Source: JAMQPK01 sp035937795
GTDB taxonomy: Bacteria > Acidobacteriota > Vicinamibacteria > Vicinamibacterales > JAMQPK01
DNA length: 64,000 bases
Direction of reading: 5' to 3'
Assembly: GCA_035937795.1 (NCBI GenBank)
Contig: DASZHO010000149.1
Coordinates: forward strand, 1-64,000
Shown here: in pieces, positions 24,411-33,025 of the stretch
Position numbering within the stretch: position 1 is the stretch's first letter
How the letters are laid out: each line of letters begins with the position of its first letter
The notes under the pieces: model-generated
Seen by the model: the letters and a program-made list of their open reading frames with translations, nothing else
Told to the model about the DNA's origin: nothing
Database searches by the model: none
Translations under genes and position numbers: made by a program

Positions 24411-27380
24411 ATGTCTGTGTCGACCCTGAAGTTCCACCTGGCGCCGAGTTCTCACGCGCACGCCCGGGAGCGGTTTGGTCCGAGCGACGAGCTCGAGCGC
24501 CAACTGAGACAAGCCATTCGCGGAGAAGTCCGATTCGACCGCGGCGCCCGCGCCCTCTACGCCACCGACTCGTCGAACTATCGGCAGATTCCCATCGGGC
24601 TCGTCGTCCCTCGAGACGAAGCGGATGTCGAAGCGACCATCCACGCGTGCCGCGCGCTCGGCGCACCTGTCCTGCCCCGCGGCGGCGGAACGAGCCTCGC
24701 CGGCCAATGCTGCAACGTGGCCGTCGTCATCGATTTTTCGAAGTACATGACGCGTCTCCTCCACCTCGATCCCCAGGCGATGACCGCGCGCGTCCAGCCG
24801 GGCGTCGTGCTCGACCGGCTGCGCGACGCCGCTGAAGAGCATCATCTGACCTTCGCCCCCGATCCGGCGACGCACAGCCGGTGCACCCTTGGCGGCATGA
24901 TCGGCAACAATTCCTGCGGCGTGCACGCGCTCATGGGAGGGAAAACCGTAGACAACGTGCACGCGCTGACCGTCATGTTGTACGACGGCACGAAGATGAC
25001 GGTGGGGAAGACCTCGGACGCCGATCTGGAACGGATCATCGCGAGCGGGGGGCGGCAGGGAGAGATTTACGCCGGCCTCAGGCAGATTCGCGACCAGTAC
25101 GCAGCGCTGATCCGGAGGAAATTTCCGCGGATTCCGCGCCGCGTGTCCGGCTACAACCTCGACGAGCTGCTGCCGGAAAACGGATTCCACGTCGCGCGCG
25201 CTCTGGTGGGCAGCGAGGGTACGTGCGTAACCATTCTGGAGGCCGACCTCCGTCTCACCGCAAGCCCGCCGTTCAGGCGCCTGGTCGCCATCGGCTTTCC
25301 CGACGCCTTTGTCGCCGCCGACGCCGTGCCCGGCATCCTCGCGCACAAGCCGATCGGTCTTGAAGGGTTCGACGGGCAGGTGGTCGATTCGCTCCGCGTG
25401 AAGGGCATGCGGCTCGATGAATTGAAGCTCCTGCCTGCCGGCCGGGGAACGCTGCTCGTCGAGTTCGGCGCGTGGACGAACGAGGACGCCGACACGCAGG
25501 CGCGACAATTCGGACGGTGGCTCGAGAGCCTGAATCCGCGTCCCGCCCATCGCATCTGTACCTCGGGCGAGGCAGCTCAGGTCTGGATGGTGCGCGAGTC
25601 GGCGCTGGGCGCCGTGGCGATTCGGCCTGGGAAGAAGCACGGCTGGGAGGGCTGGGAAGACGCCGCGGTCCCGCCCGAGCGGCTCGGGTCCTATTTGCGC
25701 GCGCTGTTCGCGCTGATGCGCGAATACGGCTACGACAGCCCGCTGTACGGTCACTACGGCGACGGCTGCGTGCACATGCGGATCGATTTCGATCTGGAGA
25801 ACGAGCCGGGGATTCTGAAGTTCCGGGAGTTCATCGATCGCGCGGCCGATCTCGTCGTCGGCCACGGCGGATCGCTTTCAGGGGAGCACGGCGACGGCCA
25901 GTCGCGCGGCGCGCTGCTGCCGAAGATGTTCGGGCCCGAGCTGATGGAGGCGTTCCGGCAGTTCAAGCGGTTGTGGGACCCCGACAACAGGATGAATCCC
26001 GGCAAGCTGATCGACCCGCGTCAACCGCATCAGGACTTGCGCCTCGGCGCCGATTACCGGCCCGAGCGGCCGGCAACGCATTTTCGATTTCCCGACGACG
26101 AAGGATCGCTCGCCAACGCGACGCTTCGCTGCGTGGGTGTGGGAGCGTGCCGCAAGACCGAAGGGGGCGTGATGTGCCCGAGCTACATGGCCACGCGCGA
26201 GGAAAAGCATTCGACGCGCGGCCGGGCGCATCTGCTGTGGGAACTGCTCCAGGGTGAAGTGCTGGAGAACGGCTGGAAAAACGAAGAGGTCAAGGAGGCG
26301 CTCGATTTGTGCCTCTCGTGCAAGGCGTGCAAGACCGAGTGTCCGACCAACGTCGACCTCGCGACGTACAAGGCCGAATTTCTTTCGCATTATTACGAGG
26401 GCCGCGTGCGGCCGCTGCAGGCATACGCCTTTGGCATGATCGATCGCTGGGCGCGCATGGCGTCGCATGCGCCGCGGCTGGCCAACGCGCTCGGCCGCTT
26501 GCCGTTGACCCGCAGCATGGCCAATGCGCTGCTGCACCTGGCGCCCGAACGCAAGCTCCCCGAGTTTGCCTCGGCAACTTTCCGGTCGCGCCTGCAGGGC
26601 CTGCGAGGCCTGCAGGGCCTGCAAGAAATGACGGCGCAATCCGGCGGAACCGCCGCCGGTGCCGCCGCCGCGAAGGGCGATGTTCTCCTTTGGGCGGACA
26701 CGTTCACCAACTACTTCCAGCCCCACATCGCCGCAGCTGCCTTCGACGTGCTGGCCGGCGCCGGCTTCCGCGTGCGTGTGCTCGATCGGCATGTCTGCTG
26801 CGGACGGCCGCTGTACGACTTCGGCATGCTCGACATGGCGAAGCGCTATCTCAACGATTCGATGGACGCGCTGGCGGGGGAGCTCGCCGCCGGCACTCCC
26901 ATCGTCGTCCTCGAGCCGAGCTGCGCCAGCGTTTTCAGAGACGAGGCGTCGAATTTGCTGCCGGACGACCCGCGATCGGCCAAGCTCAAGCGGCAGGTAC
27001 TGCTGCTCGGCGAGTTTCTCGTCAGGCACGCGCCCGGCTATAAGCCGGCGCATACCCAGCGGAAGATGCTCGTACACATGCACTGCCATCAGCGCGCGAT
27101 CTTCAATGTGAAAGACGAGGTCGCCGCATTGGCGGCCGCCGGCGGCAACGTGAAGCTCCTCGACGCGGGCTGCTGCGGCATGGCGGGCCCCTTCGGGTTC
27201 GAACGGCGCAGCTTCGAGGTGTCGCAGACGCTCGGCGAGCGCGTGCTCCTCCCGGCGGTTCGCGAGGCCGATGGCGACACGGTGATCGTGGCCGACGGCT
27301 TCAGTTGCCGCGAGCAGATCGCCCAGAATACCGACCGGCGGGCTGTGCATCTGGCGGAAGTATTGGCGGGTCTGATGTAA
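24411..27380 (+). CDS. FAD-linked oxidase fused to Fe-S/CCG domains (YdiJ/GlcD-GlcF type 2-hydroxyacid dehydrogenase)
   Basis: A 989-residue flavo-iron-sulfur dehydrogenase. Residues about 50-270: FAD-binding type 4 domain (PIGLVVPRDEADVEATI, VLPRGGGTSLAGQCCNVAVV, LGGMIGNNSCGVHALMGGKT). Residues 280-540: FAD oxidase C-terminal domain ending GGSLSGEHGDGQSRGALLPK. Residues about 560-650: Fe-S region with one standard cluster motif CLSCKACKTECP (from Cys634) and a second group CVGVGACRKTEGGVMCP. Residues 750-985: two CCG-type cysteine domains (VCCGRPLYDFGML, LEPSCASVF, MHCHQRAIF, LLDAGCCGMAGPFGFE). The length and order match the YdiJ family, known for D-2-hydroxyglutarate or D-lactate oxidation. 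It stands alone; a 7-residue glycine/leucine repeat LQGLRGLQGLQ near 725 looks like a slipped insert. Confidence 0.85.
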   Translation: MSVSTLKFHLAPSSHAHARERFGPSDELERQLRQAIRGEVRFDRGARALYATDSSNYRQIPIGLVVPRDEADVEATIHACRALGAPVLPRGGGTSLAGQCCNVAVVIDFSKYMTRLLHLDPQAMTARVQPGVVLDRLRDAAEEHHLTFAPDPATHSRCTLGGMIGNNSCGVHALMGGKTVDNVHALTVMLYDGTKMTVGKTSDADLERIIASGGRQGEIYAGLRQIRDQYAALIRRKFPRIPRRVSGYNLDELLPENGFHVARALVGSEGTCVTILEADLRLTASPPFRRLVAIGFPDAFVAADAVPGILAHKPIGLEGFDGQVVDSLRVKGMRLDELKLLPAGRGTLLVEFGAWTNEDADTQARQFGRWLESLNPRPAHRICTSGEAAQVWMVRESALGAVAIRPGKKHGWEGWEDAAVPPERLGSYLRALFALMREYGYDSPLYGHYGDGCVHMRIDFDLENEPGILKFREFIDRAADLVVGHGGSLSGEHGDGQSRGALLPKMFGPELMEAFRQFKRLWDPDNRMNPGKLIDPRQPHQDLRLGADYRPERPATHFRFPDDEGSLANATLRCVGVGACRKTEGGVMCPSYMATREEKHSTRGRAHLLWELLQGEVLENGWKNEEVKEALDLCLSCKACKTECPTNVDLATYKAEFLSHYYEGRVRPLQAYAFGMIDRWARMASHAPRLANALGRLPLTRSMANALLHLAPERKLPEFASATFRSRLQGLRGLQGLQEMTAQSGGTAAGAAAAKGDVLLWADTFTNYFQPHIAAAAFDVLAGAGFRVRVLDRHVCCGRPLYDFGMLDMAKRYLNDSMDALAGELAAGTPIVVLEPSCASVFRDEASNLLPDDPRSAKLKRQVLLLGEFLVRHAPGYKPAHTQRKMLVHMHCHQRAIFNVKDEVAALAAAGGNVKLLDAGCCGMAGPFGFERRSFEVSQTLGERVLLPAVREADGDTVIVADGFSCREQIAQNTDRRAVHLAEVLAGLM

Positions 27381-27448
27381 TATTCCACTACTCCCGGTCG
27401 TAAAGACTATTACCGACAGCAGGCATTGCAGCGGGGATCTGCGACACG

Positions 27449-29920
27449 ATGGCCGAAGCCCAATCAGTCGACGCGGCGGACTCACAATCACCCGATGTAT
27501 GGCTGCCCGTCCTGCTGCTGCTGTTTGTCGGCAGCGGGGCTGCAGCGCTGATCTACGAAATCGTCTGGTTCCAGATGCTGGAGCTCTACGTGGGCTCTTC
27601 GGCTGTGTCGGTGGGCGTGCTGCTCGGCACCTTCATGGGCGGCATGTGCCTGGGCAGCCTGCTTCTGCCGCGCGTGATTTCTCGCCGCCAGCATCCGCTG
27701 CGCGTGTACGCGCTGCTCGAGCTCGGCATCGGCGCCATCGGGCTGCTGCTGCTGGTCGTGATGCCGCTCGTCGGTCGCGTCTACATCAGCTGGGGCGGCT
27801 ACGGTATCGCGGGGTTTCTGCTTCGCGGTTTCGTGGCGAGTATCTGCCTGCTGCCGCCGACGTTGTTGATGGGCGCCACGCTGCCGGCCGTGTCTCGATG
27901 GATTGAGACTTCGCCGACCGGCGTGGCATGGCTCGGATTCTTCTACGCCGGCAACATCGCGGGCGCGGTGTTCGGCTCGCTGCTGGCTGGTTTCTATCTG
28001 CTTCGCGTCTTCGACATGACGGCGGCCACGTTCGTGGCGGTTGGATTCAACGCGGTGGTCGGCGCGCTCGGGTTGCTGGTGGCGTCGATGTCGCCGCGCA
28101 CGGCGGCGCACACACCAGAGACCGAGTGGCTGCCTGTGGCCGAACCGAAGCCGGAAGTGGCGACGGTGTACATCGCAATCGCCCTGTCCGGGTTCTGCGC
28201 GCTCGCCGCCGAAGTCATCTGGACGCGGATCCTGAGCCTGCTGTTCGGCGCCAGCACGTACACCTTCTCGATCATTCTGGCCGTGTTCCTGATCGGGCTC
28301 GGTATCGGCAGCAGCATCGGCGCGCTGATCGCAAAAAACATCGAGCGCCCCCGCGTGGCCCTCGGCTGGTGTCAGTTGTTGAATGTCGGCGCGATTGCGT
28401 GGACCGCCTCCATGCTGCTGCGGTCGTTGCCGTACTGGCCCATCAACGCGTCGATCTCTGTCGACATCTGGTACAACTTCCAGCTCGATTTTGTGCGCGG
28501 CCTTTGGGCCGTGCTGCCTGGACCGATTTTGTGGGGTGCGAGTTTTCCGCTGGCTCTCGCGGCGGTGGCGCGCAAGGGACAGGACCCCGGCCGGCTGGTC
28601 GGCGGAGTTTACGCGGCGAACACCGTGGGTGCCATCGTCGGCTCGCTGGCTGCCAGCCTGATGCTGGTGTACTGGTTCGGTTCGCAGCACGCGCAACAGG
28701 CGATGATGATCGTTTCCGGTCTTTCGGGCCTGCTGTTGCTCGCGCCGATTGAATTCAGCTCGACCCCCGGCAGGAAAGCCCTTCGCTGGGCGGCGCCCAC
28801 CGCGCTGCTCGTCGCGCTGTTCTGCGCGGCCTATCTCGTCAGAACGGTGCCGACGATTCCCGGCATCCTCGTGGCGTACGGACGGTACGCCGCGACCTGG
28901 ATCGGGCAGACCGGCGATATTTTCTACGTCGGTGAAGGACTGAACTCGTCGGTCGCGGTTTCGCGCCTGTCGAGCGGCGTCCTGAATTACCACAACGCCG
29001 GCAAGGTGCAGGCGTCCAGCCAGCCGCAGGATATGCGCCTGCAGCGGATGCTCGGCCATTTCACCACGCTCACGCCGAAGGACCCGAAGAAAGTGCTCGT
29101 GATCGGCTGCGGCGCGGGCGTGACCGCGGGGGCGGTGAGCGTCGATAGTCATGTCCAGAGCCTGACCATCGCTGAAATCGAGCCGCTGGTTCCTCGCGTC
29201 GTTTCCGCCTATTTCGGCGAGCACAACTTCAACGTCGTCCAGAATCCGAAAACGCACGTCACGATCGATGACGCGCGCCACTACCTCTTGACGACGAAGG
29301 AGACGTTCGATGCGATCACCTCGGACCCGCTCGATCCGTGGGTGAAGGGCGCCGCCACGCTGTACACCCGTGAGTTCTTCGAGCTTGCCAAGCGGCATCT
29401 GAACCCGGGCGGCGCCGTCACGCTGTTCGTCCAGCTCTACGAGAGCAGCCCGGCGGCGGTGAAGAGCGAGATCGGCACCTTCTTCCAGACCTTCCCGAAC
29501 GGCATCATCTGGGGCAACACCCACCAGGGCAAAGGCTACGACACGGTACTGCTCGGCCAGGTCGAGCCGACGCACTTCGACGTCGACGAGATGCAGGCGC
29601 GGCTCAACAAACCGGAATATTCGGCGGTGAAGGATTCGCTGCACGAAATCGGCATCAACTCCGCAATCGAGCTCTTCGCCAACTATGCCGGCCAGGCCTC
29701 GGACATGAAGGAATATCTGGCCGACGCGCCGATCAATCACGACCGCGACCTGCGGCTGCAGTACCTGGCAGGGCTGGGCTTGAATCTGTATCAAAGCGAC
29801 GCGATTTATTCGGACATCTTGCGGTATAAACGATTCCCGGAAGGACTCTTCAGCGGCTCGGAGGCCACCATGCGCCAGCTGCGCGACGCCATTGCGAGCG
29901 CGCCAGGGAGTGAGCCGTGA
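27449..29920 (+). CDS. Membrane-bound spermidine synthase-like protein (MFS-like plus SpeE-like domain)
   Basis: An 823-residue fusion. The first ~480 residues contain about 13 membrane helices, starting LPVLLLLFVGSGAAALIYEI and including the family phrase GATLPAVSRW. Residues ~520-720 are a spermidine-synthase/SAM-methyltransferase fold: VLVIGCGAGVTAGAVSVDS, TIAEIEPLVPRVVSAYFG and DAITSDPLDPWVKGAATLYT. The glycine loop reads GCGAG rather than GGGDG, and the polyamine Asp is in a 'TSDP' context, so true polyamine synthesis is doubtful. Such fusions are frequent in Acidobacteria and other deep phyla and are uncharacterised. The stop overlaps the start of the next gene (29917-29920), so the two are translationally coupled. 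Confidence 0.82.
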   Translation: MAEAQSVDAADSQSPDVWLPVLLLLFVGSGAAALIYEIVWFQMLELYVGSSAVSVGVLLGTFMGGMCLGSLLLPRVISRRQHPLRVYALLELGIGAIGLLLLVVMPLVGRVYISWGGYGIAGFLLRGFVASICLLPPTLLMGATLPAVSRWIETSPTGVAWLGFFYAGNIAGAVFGSLLAGFYLLRVFDMTAATFVAVGFNAVVGALGLLVASMSPRTAAHTPETEWLPVAEPKPEVATVYIAIALSGFCALAAEVIWTRILSLLFGASTYTFSIILAVFLIGLGIGSSIGALIAKNIERPRVALGWCQLLNVGAIAWTASMLLRSLPYWPINASISVDIWYNFQLDFVRGLWAVLPGPILWGASFPLALAAVARKGQDPGRLVGGVYAANTVGAIVGSLAASLMLVYWFGSQHAQQAMMIVSGLSGLLLLAPIEFSSTPGRKALRWAAPTALLVALFCAAYLVRTVPTIPGILVAYGRYAATWIGQTGDIFYVGEGLNSSVAVSRLSSGVLNYHNAGKVQASSQPQDMRLQRMLGHFTTLTPKDPKKVLVIGCGAGVTAGAVSVDSHVQSLTIAEIEPLVPRVVSAYFGEHNFNVVQNPKTHVTIDDARHYLLTTKETFDAITSDPLDPWVKGAATLYTREFFELAKRHLNPGGAVTLFVQLYESSPAAVKSEIGTFFQTFPNGIIWGNTHQGKGYDTVLLGQVEPTHFDVDEMQARLNKPEYSAVKDSLHEIGINSAIELFANYAGQASDMKEYLADAPINHDRDLRLQYLAGLGLNLYQSDAIYSDILRYKRFPEGLFSGSEATMRQLRDAIASAPGSEP

Positions 29921-30996
29921 AAAAACCGCGCGTAGTCCTCGTCGCCGCCCTGCTCTTCGCCTCGTCTCTGGCAGCGCCTCCGGTCATCTCCCGGCTGCGC
30001 GGCGCCGAGTCGCTGCCTGATTCGATTTCGGATCAGGAATTCTGGAAGATGACGGCAGACTTCTCCGAGCCAGGCGGCTTTTTCCGGTCCGAAAACCTGC
30101 TATCCAACGAGGCCGGCTTTCCGTACATCCTGACGGATCTCGCCAAGGCCGCTTCGCCCGCGCGCGTCTACATGGGCGTGGGACCCGAGCAGAATTTCGA
30201 GTACATCGCCGTGCTCAAGCCGAAAATGGCGTTTATCGTCGACATCCGGCGCGGCAATCTCAATCTCCAGCTGATGTACAAGGCGCTGTTTGATCTGTCA
30301 TCCGATCGCGCCGAGTTTGTGTCCAGGCTCTTCTCGATACGGCGCCCGGCCACACTGAACGCCCTGTCGACGCCCGAGCAGATGTTCACGGCGTTCTCGA
30401 ACATACAGAAAAGCGAGACGCTCTATAACGCCAACCTCAAAGCCATCGACGCCGACCTCATCGAGAAGCACCATTTCGCGGTCACCCCCGAAGACCTCGA
30501 CGCGATTGCCGGAGTGTACGAAGCGTTCTATACATTCGGACCCGACATTCGCTATTCATCGGGTCAGGGCGGAGGGTTCGGCGGCGGATTCAATCAGCCG
30601 AGCTACGCCGAACTGATGACGGCCGTCGACCTCGATGGAAAATTCCGGAGCTATCTGGCCAGCGAGCAGAATTTTCAGGTCCTCAAAGTTCTGGAAGCGA
30701 AGAATCTGCTCGTGCCGGTCGTGGGAAATTTCGGAGGGCCGAAAGCCATTCGTGCCGTCGGCAAATATGTGAAGGACCACGGCACCGTCGTTTCGGCGTT
30801 TTATCTGTCGAACGTCGAGATGTATCTGTATCAGCAGGATTTGTGGACCGCATTCTGCCGGAACGTCGCCGCGCTTCCCCTCGACGATACGAGCAGGTTC
30901 ATCCGTTCCTCTCGAGGCGGCACCTCCTATGGCCGCGGGTTTGGCTTGAACCTTTCGCTCGGCGAAATGGCCACAGAGGTCAAAGACTGCCGCTGA
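29917..30996 (+). CDS. LIC_10091-like exported protein
   Basis: A 359-residue protein with a signal peptide (VVLVAALLFASSLAAPPVIS). The first block after it, ISDQEFWKMTADFSEPGG plus FFRSENLLSNEAGFPYI, followed by VYMGVGPEQNFEYIAVLKPK and AFIVDIRRGNLNLQLMYKAL, is the hallmark of the LIC_10091 family, which has a methyltransferase-like fold. A Gly-rich loop (GGGFGGGFNQPSY) near residue 220 is unusual. It is coupled to the upstream SpeE-like membrane protein by a 4-bp overlap, so a joint role at the cell envelope is likely. No catalytic activity is established for the family. Confidence 0.75.
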   Translation: MKKPRVVLVAALLFASSLAAPPVISRLRGAESLPDSISDQEFWKMTADFSEPGGFFRSENLLSNEAGFPYILTDLAKAASPARVYMGVGPEQNFEYIAVLKPKMAFIVDIRRGNLNLQLMYKALFDLSSDRAEFVSRLFSIRRPATLNALSTPEQMFTAFSNIQKSETLYNANLKAIDADLIEKHHFAVTPEDLDAIAGVYEAFYTFGPDIRYSSGQGGGFGGGFNQPSYAELMTAVDLDGKFRSYLASEQNFQVLKVLEAKNLLVPVVGNFGGPKAIRAVGKYVKDHGTVVSAFYLSNVEMYLYQQDLWTAFCRNVAALPLDDTSRFIRSSRGGTSYGRGFGLNLSLGEMATEVKDCR

Positions 30997-31095
30997 GGCC
31001 GTCGGCCGTCCCCGGCACCCGCCCAGGCGCACGCATCCGCCCAGGCGTATTTGTTGCTTGGAATCTCCTCTAAGTGCCCCCCAGATGGGGTTTTA

Positions 31096-31119
31096 GACCG
31101 CAGGAGAGACCGCAGGAGA
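31096..31119. repeat. 12-bp tandem duplication containing a ribosome binding site
   Basis: gaccgcaggaga occurs at 31096-31107 and 31108-31119. Each copy carries CAGGAG, so the ribosome binding site in front of the ATG at 31125 is present twice. Confidence 0.85.
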
Positions 31120-31124
31120 TACAC

Positions 31125-31707
31125 ATGGCCACGATTGCGATATCGAAATGGACCAGAATCCCGACCCAGTCCCCCCAGGCAAGAGACGGCCAGGCCCGCG
31201 ACGACCGCCAGTCTGTTGTTGTGCGGAGGCCGGGCGAAATGGGGTATCCCGACAACCCCTATTCCCGCGAGTTTTGTCGACGGGTCGAGCGTGAAGCGTC
31301 GCTCGGTGAGCGCGCCAGCACCGCCGCCCTGCTGCTGGGGCTGGCCGCCGTTGGCGGGTTCTTCCTCTACAACAGCCTGAACCACCTCAAAACGCCGAGA
31401 TGATGAGCGGCTATGCGGCCGGAAAAGGGGTGCCGGTCCCCAAGGCCGCCGTTTTGGGGTCTGGAGCCCTCATGGTCTTGGGAGGCCTGAGCCTGCTGCT
31501 GGGCGCCAAACCCAGGTCGGGACGGCCCTGATTGCCGGGTTTTTGGCGGCCGTAAGCCCAAAAATGCACGATTTTTGGAATCAAACCGACCCGCAGGCGA
31601 AAATGACCGAACAGGTTAACTTCCTGAAGAAGATGGCGCTGATCGGCGGGGCCGCGCTGGCCGCCGCCGTCCCCGAGCCCTGGCCTCTTAGCGTGGGAAA
31701 CCGATAA
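31125..31707 (+). pseudogene. DoxX-family membrane protein broken by two single-base deletions
   Basis: Three frames in sequence rebuild one DoxX-like protein. Frame from 31125 ends LLLGLAAVGGFFLYNSLNHL, the first DoxX helix, and stops at 31403. A second frame from about 31400 reads MMSGYAAGKGVPVPKAAVLG and GALMVLGGLSLLLGAKPR, then hits a stop at 31531. A third frame from 31516 reads VGTALIAGFLAAVSPKMHDF and WNQTDPQAKMTEQVNFLKKM, with a stop at 31705-31707. Restoring one G near 31398 and one G near 31516 joins all three. The 50 residues before the first helix are not part of the usual DoxX fold. It may be a decayed gene or the result of sequencing errors. Confidence 0.7.
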
Positions 31708-31741
31708 TACCTGTAGGACGTCTAAGGGAATAGGAGCATTC

Positions 31742-31900
31742 ATGCCAAGACGAACCAGCGCAGCTGTCGGGGTGGTCTGTCCCAGGTGCGGAATGCTCGC
31801 CGCGCGCATAATCGGCCGATCCGAGAGTCTGCCCATCATTTACCTTCAGTGCGAGGACTGCGGCAGAACCTCCGTGGCGCCGAGCGGCGAGCAGGCCTAA
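31742..31900 (+). CDS. Small zinc-ribbon-like protein
   Basis: A 52-residue frame: a short basic start, then VVCPRCGMLAARIIG, LPIIYLQCEDCGRTSVAP. Two CxxC knuckles 25 residues apart make a plausible zinc ribbon. There is no strong ribosome binding site. It converges with the probable anti-sigma gene and overlaps its end by 4 bp. No family name can be given; similar tiny zinc ribbons are common in Acidobacteria. Confidence 0.5.
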   Translation: MPRRTSAAVGVVCPRCGMLAARIIGRSESLPIIYLQCEDCGRTSVAPSGEQA

Positions 31901-32274
31901 TCGAGCAGTTCCGTCCGAGTCGATACCAGAACCCAACCCAGCCAACCCGCCAGCGCCGCGAGCACCAGCGGCGCCGGCGGAATCGCCCCGGCAATCGACC
32001 CCAACGCCCCTCCGGCACGTCGAAGTGTGTCGATGCCGGCTTCTAACCAGTCGCCCAGACGCGCCGCGTTCCACAGCAGCGCCAGGCCCAGAACGATAAG
32101 CACCGTTGCAGCGTCGTCCAGTTCGGCCAGCCACTTGGTACGGCCGTCCGCGGGAGACGCCTGGCCTTCCATCGCGCGGCGCATGACGCGCGACGTGAAG
32201 TCGGGTGGCGCCCGCAACGCCGTGCGGCGCTTCAGCGCGTCTTCAAGCCGCTCATCCCAACCGGCAGGATTCAC
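31897..32274 (-). CDS. Membrane protein downstream of the ECF sigma gene, probable anti-sigma factor
   Basis: A 125-residue protein: a cytoplasmic helical N-terminus (ERLEDALKRRTALRAPPDFT) that resembles the sigma-binding part of anti-sigma factors, then two hydrophobic helices (AATVLIVLGLALLWNAARLG and PLVLAALAGWLGWVLVS). It has no zinc-finger HxxxCxxC motif. Its GTG start at 32274 follows the sigma factor stop after a 20-bp tandem duplication. The role is inferred from position and topology. Confidence 0.6.
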   Translation of the reverse strand: MNPAGWDERLEDALKRRTALRAPPDFTSRVMRRAMEGQASPADGRTKWLAELDDAATVLIVLGLALLWNAARLGDWLEAGIDTLRRAGGALGSIAGAIPPAPLVLAALAGWLGWVLVSTRTELLD

Positions 32275-32308
32275 CGCGCCTCCATGATATTCACCGCGCC
32301 TCCATGAT
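32269..32308. repeat. 20-bp perfect tandem duplication at the sigma/anti-sigma junction
   Basis: attcaccgcgcctccatgat (32269-32288) is repeated exactly at 32289-32308. On the minus strand each copy encodes the end of the sigma factor (IMEAR and stop) with the GTGA that starts the anti-sigma gene. Without the duplication the two genes would overlap by 4 bp. Confidence 0.9.
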
Positions 32309-32839
32309 GAATGTTCGAAGTTTTTGCTTGGCGCGGCGAAGGTGCGTTTTCACCGTGCCGATCGGCATCTCGAAGATTTCCGCGAGCTCCTCGTAGCGCC
32401 TGTCGCCGAAATAATGGGCCGAGATGAGCAGGCGCCATCGATCCGGCAGCTGGGCGATGGCCTTTTCCAGCTCATCGCGCAACTCCAAATCGGTGAACGC
32501 CCGATCGACGACGGCGGGCTGATAGAGAGGCCGGTCGTCGGCGTCGCGCTCGTCAAGTGACCTCGCCTGCGGGTCCCTCGATCGCTCCTCGCAGCAGGCG
32601 TTCCTGACGATGCGATAAATCCACGTCGATAGCTTTGCGTCGCCCCGAAACGAAGGAAGGCCGCGATGGATCTTCAGGAAGACTTCCTGAGCCAGGTCGT
32701 CCACCCGCGAGCGATCCAGTACGACCTGCGAAATTACGCCGAAGACCAGGTTCTTGTAGCAGTCGACGAGCGTCTCGAAGGCCCTCTGGTCGCCAGCCCG
32801 GCACCGGGCGATGAGCTCCGTTTCCGAGGCATACTCCAT
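32291..32839 (-). CDS. ECF-type RNA polymerase sigma factor
   Basis: A 182-residue sigma-70 family protein. Region 2 is FETLVDCYKNLVFGVISQVV followed by VDDLAQEVFLKIHRGLPSF and KLSTWIYRIVRNACCEERSR; region 4 is IAQLPDRWRLLISAHYFGDR followed by RYEELAEIFEMPIGTVKTHL. The start at ATG 32839 (MEYASETELIARC) is chosen by domain; the frame continues upstream into a heptamer-repeat stretch. It pairs with the probable anti-sigma gene downstream. Its target promoters are unknown; the divergent DUF6249-like gene is a candidate. Confidence 0.9.
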   Translation of the reverse strand: MEYASETELIARCRAGDQRAFETLVDCYKNLVFGVISQVVLDRSRVDDLAQEVFLKIHRGLPSFRGDAKLSTWIYRIVRNACCEERSRDPQARSLDERDADDRPLYQPAVVDRAFTDLELRDELEKAIAQLPDRWRLLISAHYFGDRRYEELAEIFEMPIGTVKTHLRRAKQKLRTFIMEAR

Positions 32840-32882
32840 CCGGCACCTGATTAGACAGGAGACTTCATGCCTTTGTTTCGTC

Positions 32883-32919
32883 CCAAAGCCCAAAGCCCAA
32901 GCCGAGAGCCCAGAGCCCC
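32883..32919. repeat. Degenerate heptamer repeat (AGCCCAA/AGCCCAG), upstream of the sigma gene
   Basis: About five imperfect units of the AGCCCAR heptamer lie head to tail between the sigma factor gene and the divergent gene at 33026. The same family occurs at 36049, 47171, 54850 and 59230. Confidence 0.75.
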
Positions 32920-32980
32920 TGAAACAATCCTGTCTCGGGCGCAGTCTAATCTCTCCATGACGCTATTCTTGGGGTGCAGC

Positions 32981-33019
32981 TAACTTGGGCAACTAACTTG
33001 GGCAACTAACTTGGGGAGC
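32981..33019. repeat. 13-bp tandem repeat, three units
   Basis: taacttgggcaac occurs at 32981-32993 and 32994-33006, followed by the diverged unit taacttggggagc at 33007-33019. The third unit supplies the GGGGAG ribosome binding site of the gene at 33026. Confidence 0.85.
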
Positions 33020-33025
33020 AGCTAC

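Noticed and set aside
27488..29794. A 768-codon minus-strand open frame opposite the SpeE-like gene
   Set aside because: Gln/Arg/His-rich composition typical of antisense high-GC frames; the plus strand encodes obvious membrane helices and a SpeE fold.
32883..33019. CRISPR array in the repeat-rich stretch before the DUF6249-like gene
   Set aside because: The units are 7 and 13 bp with no spacers, and there are no cas genes in the window.
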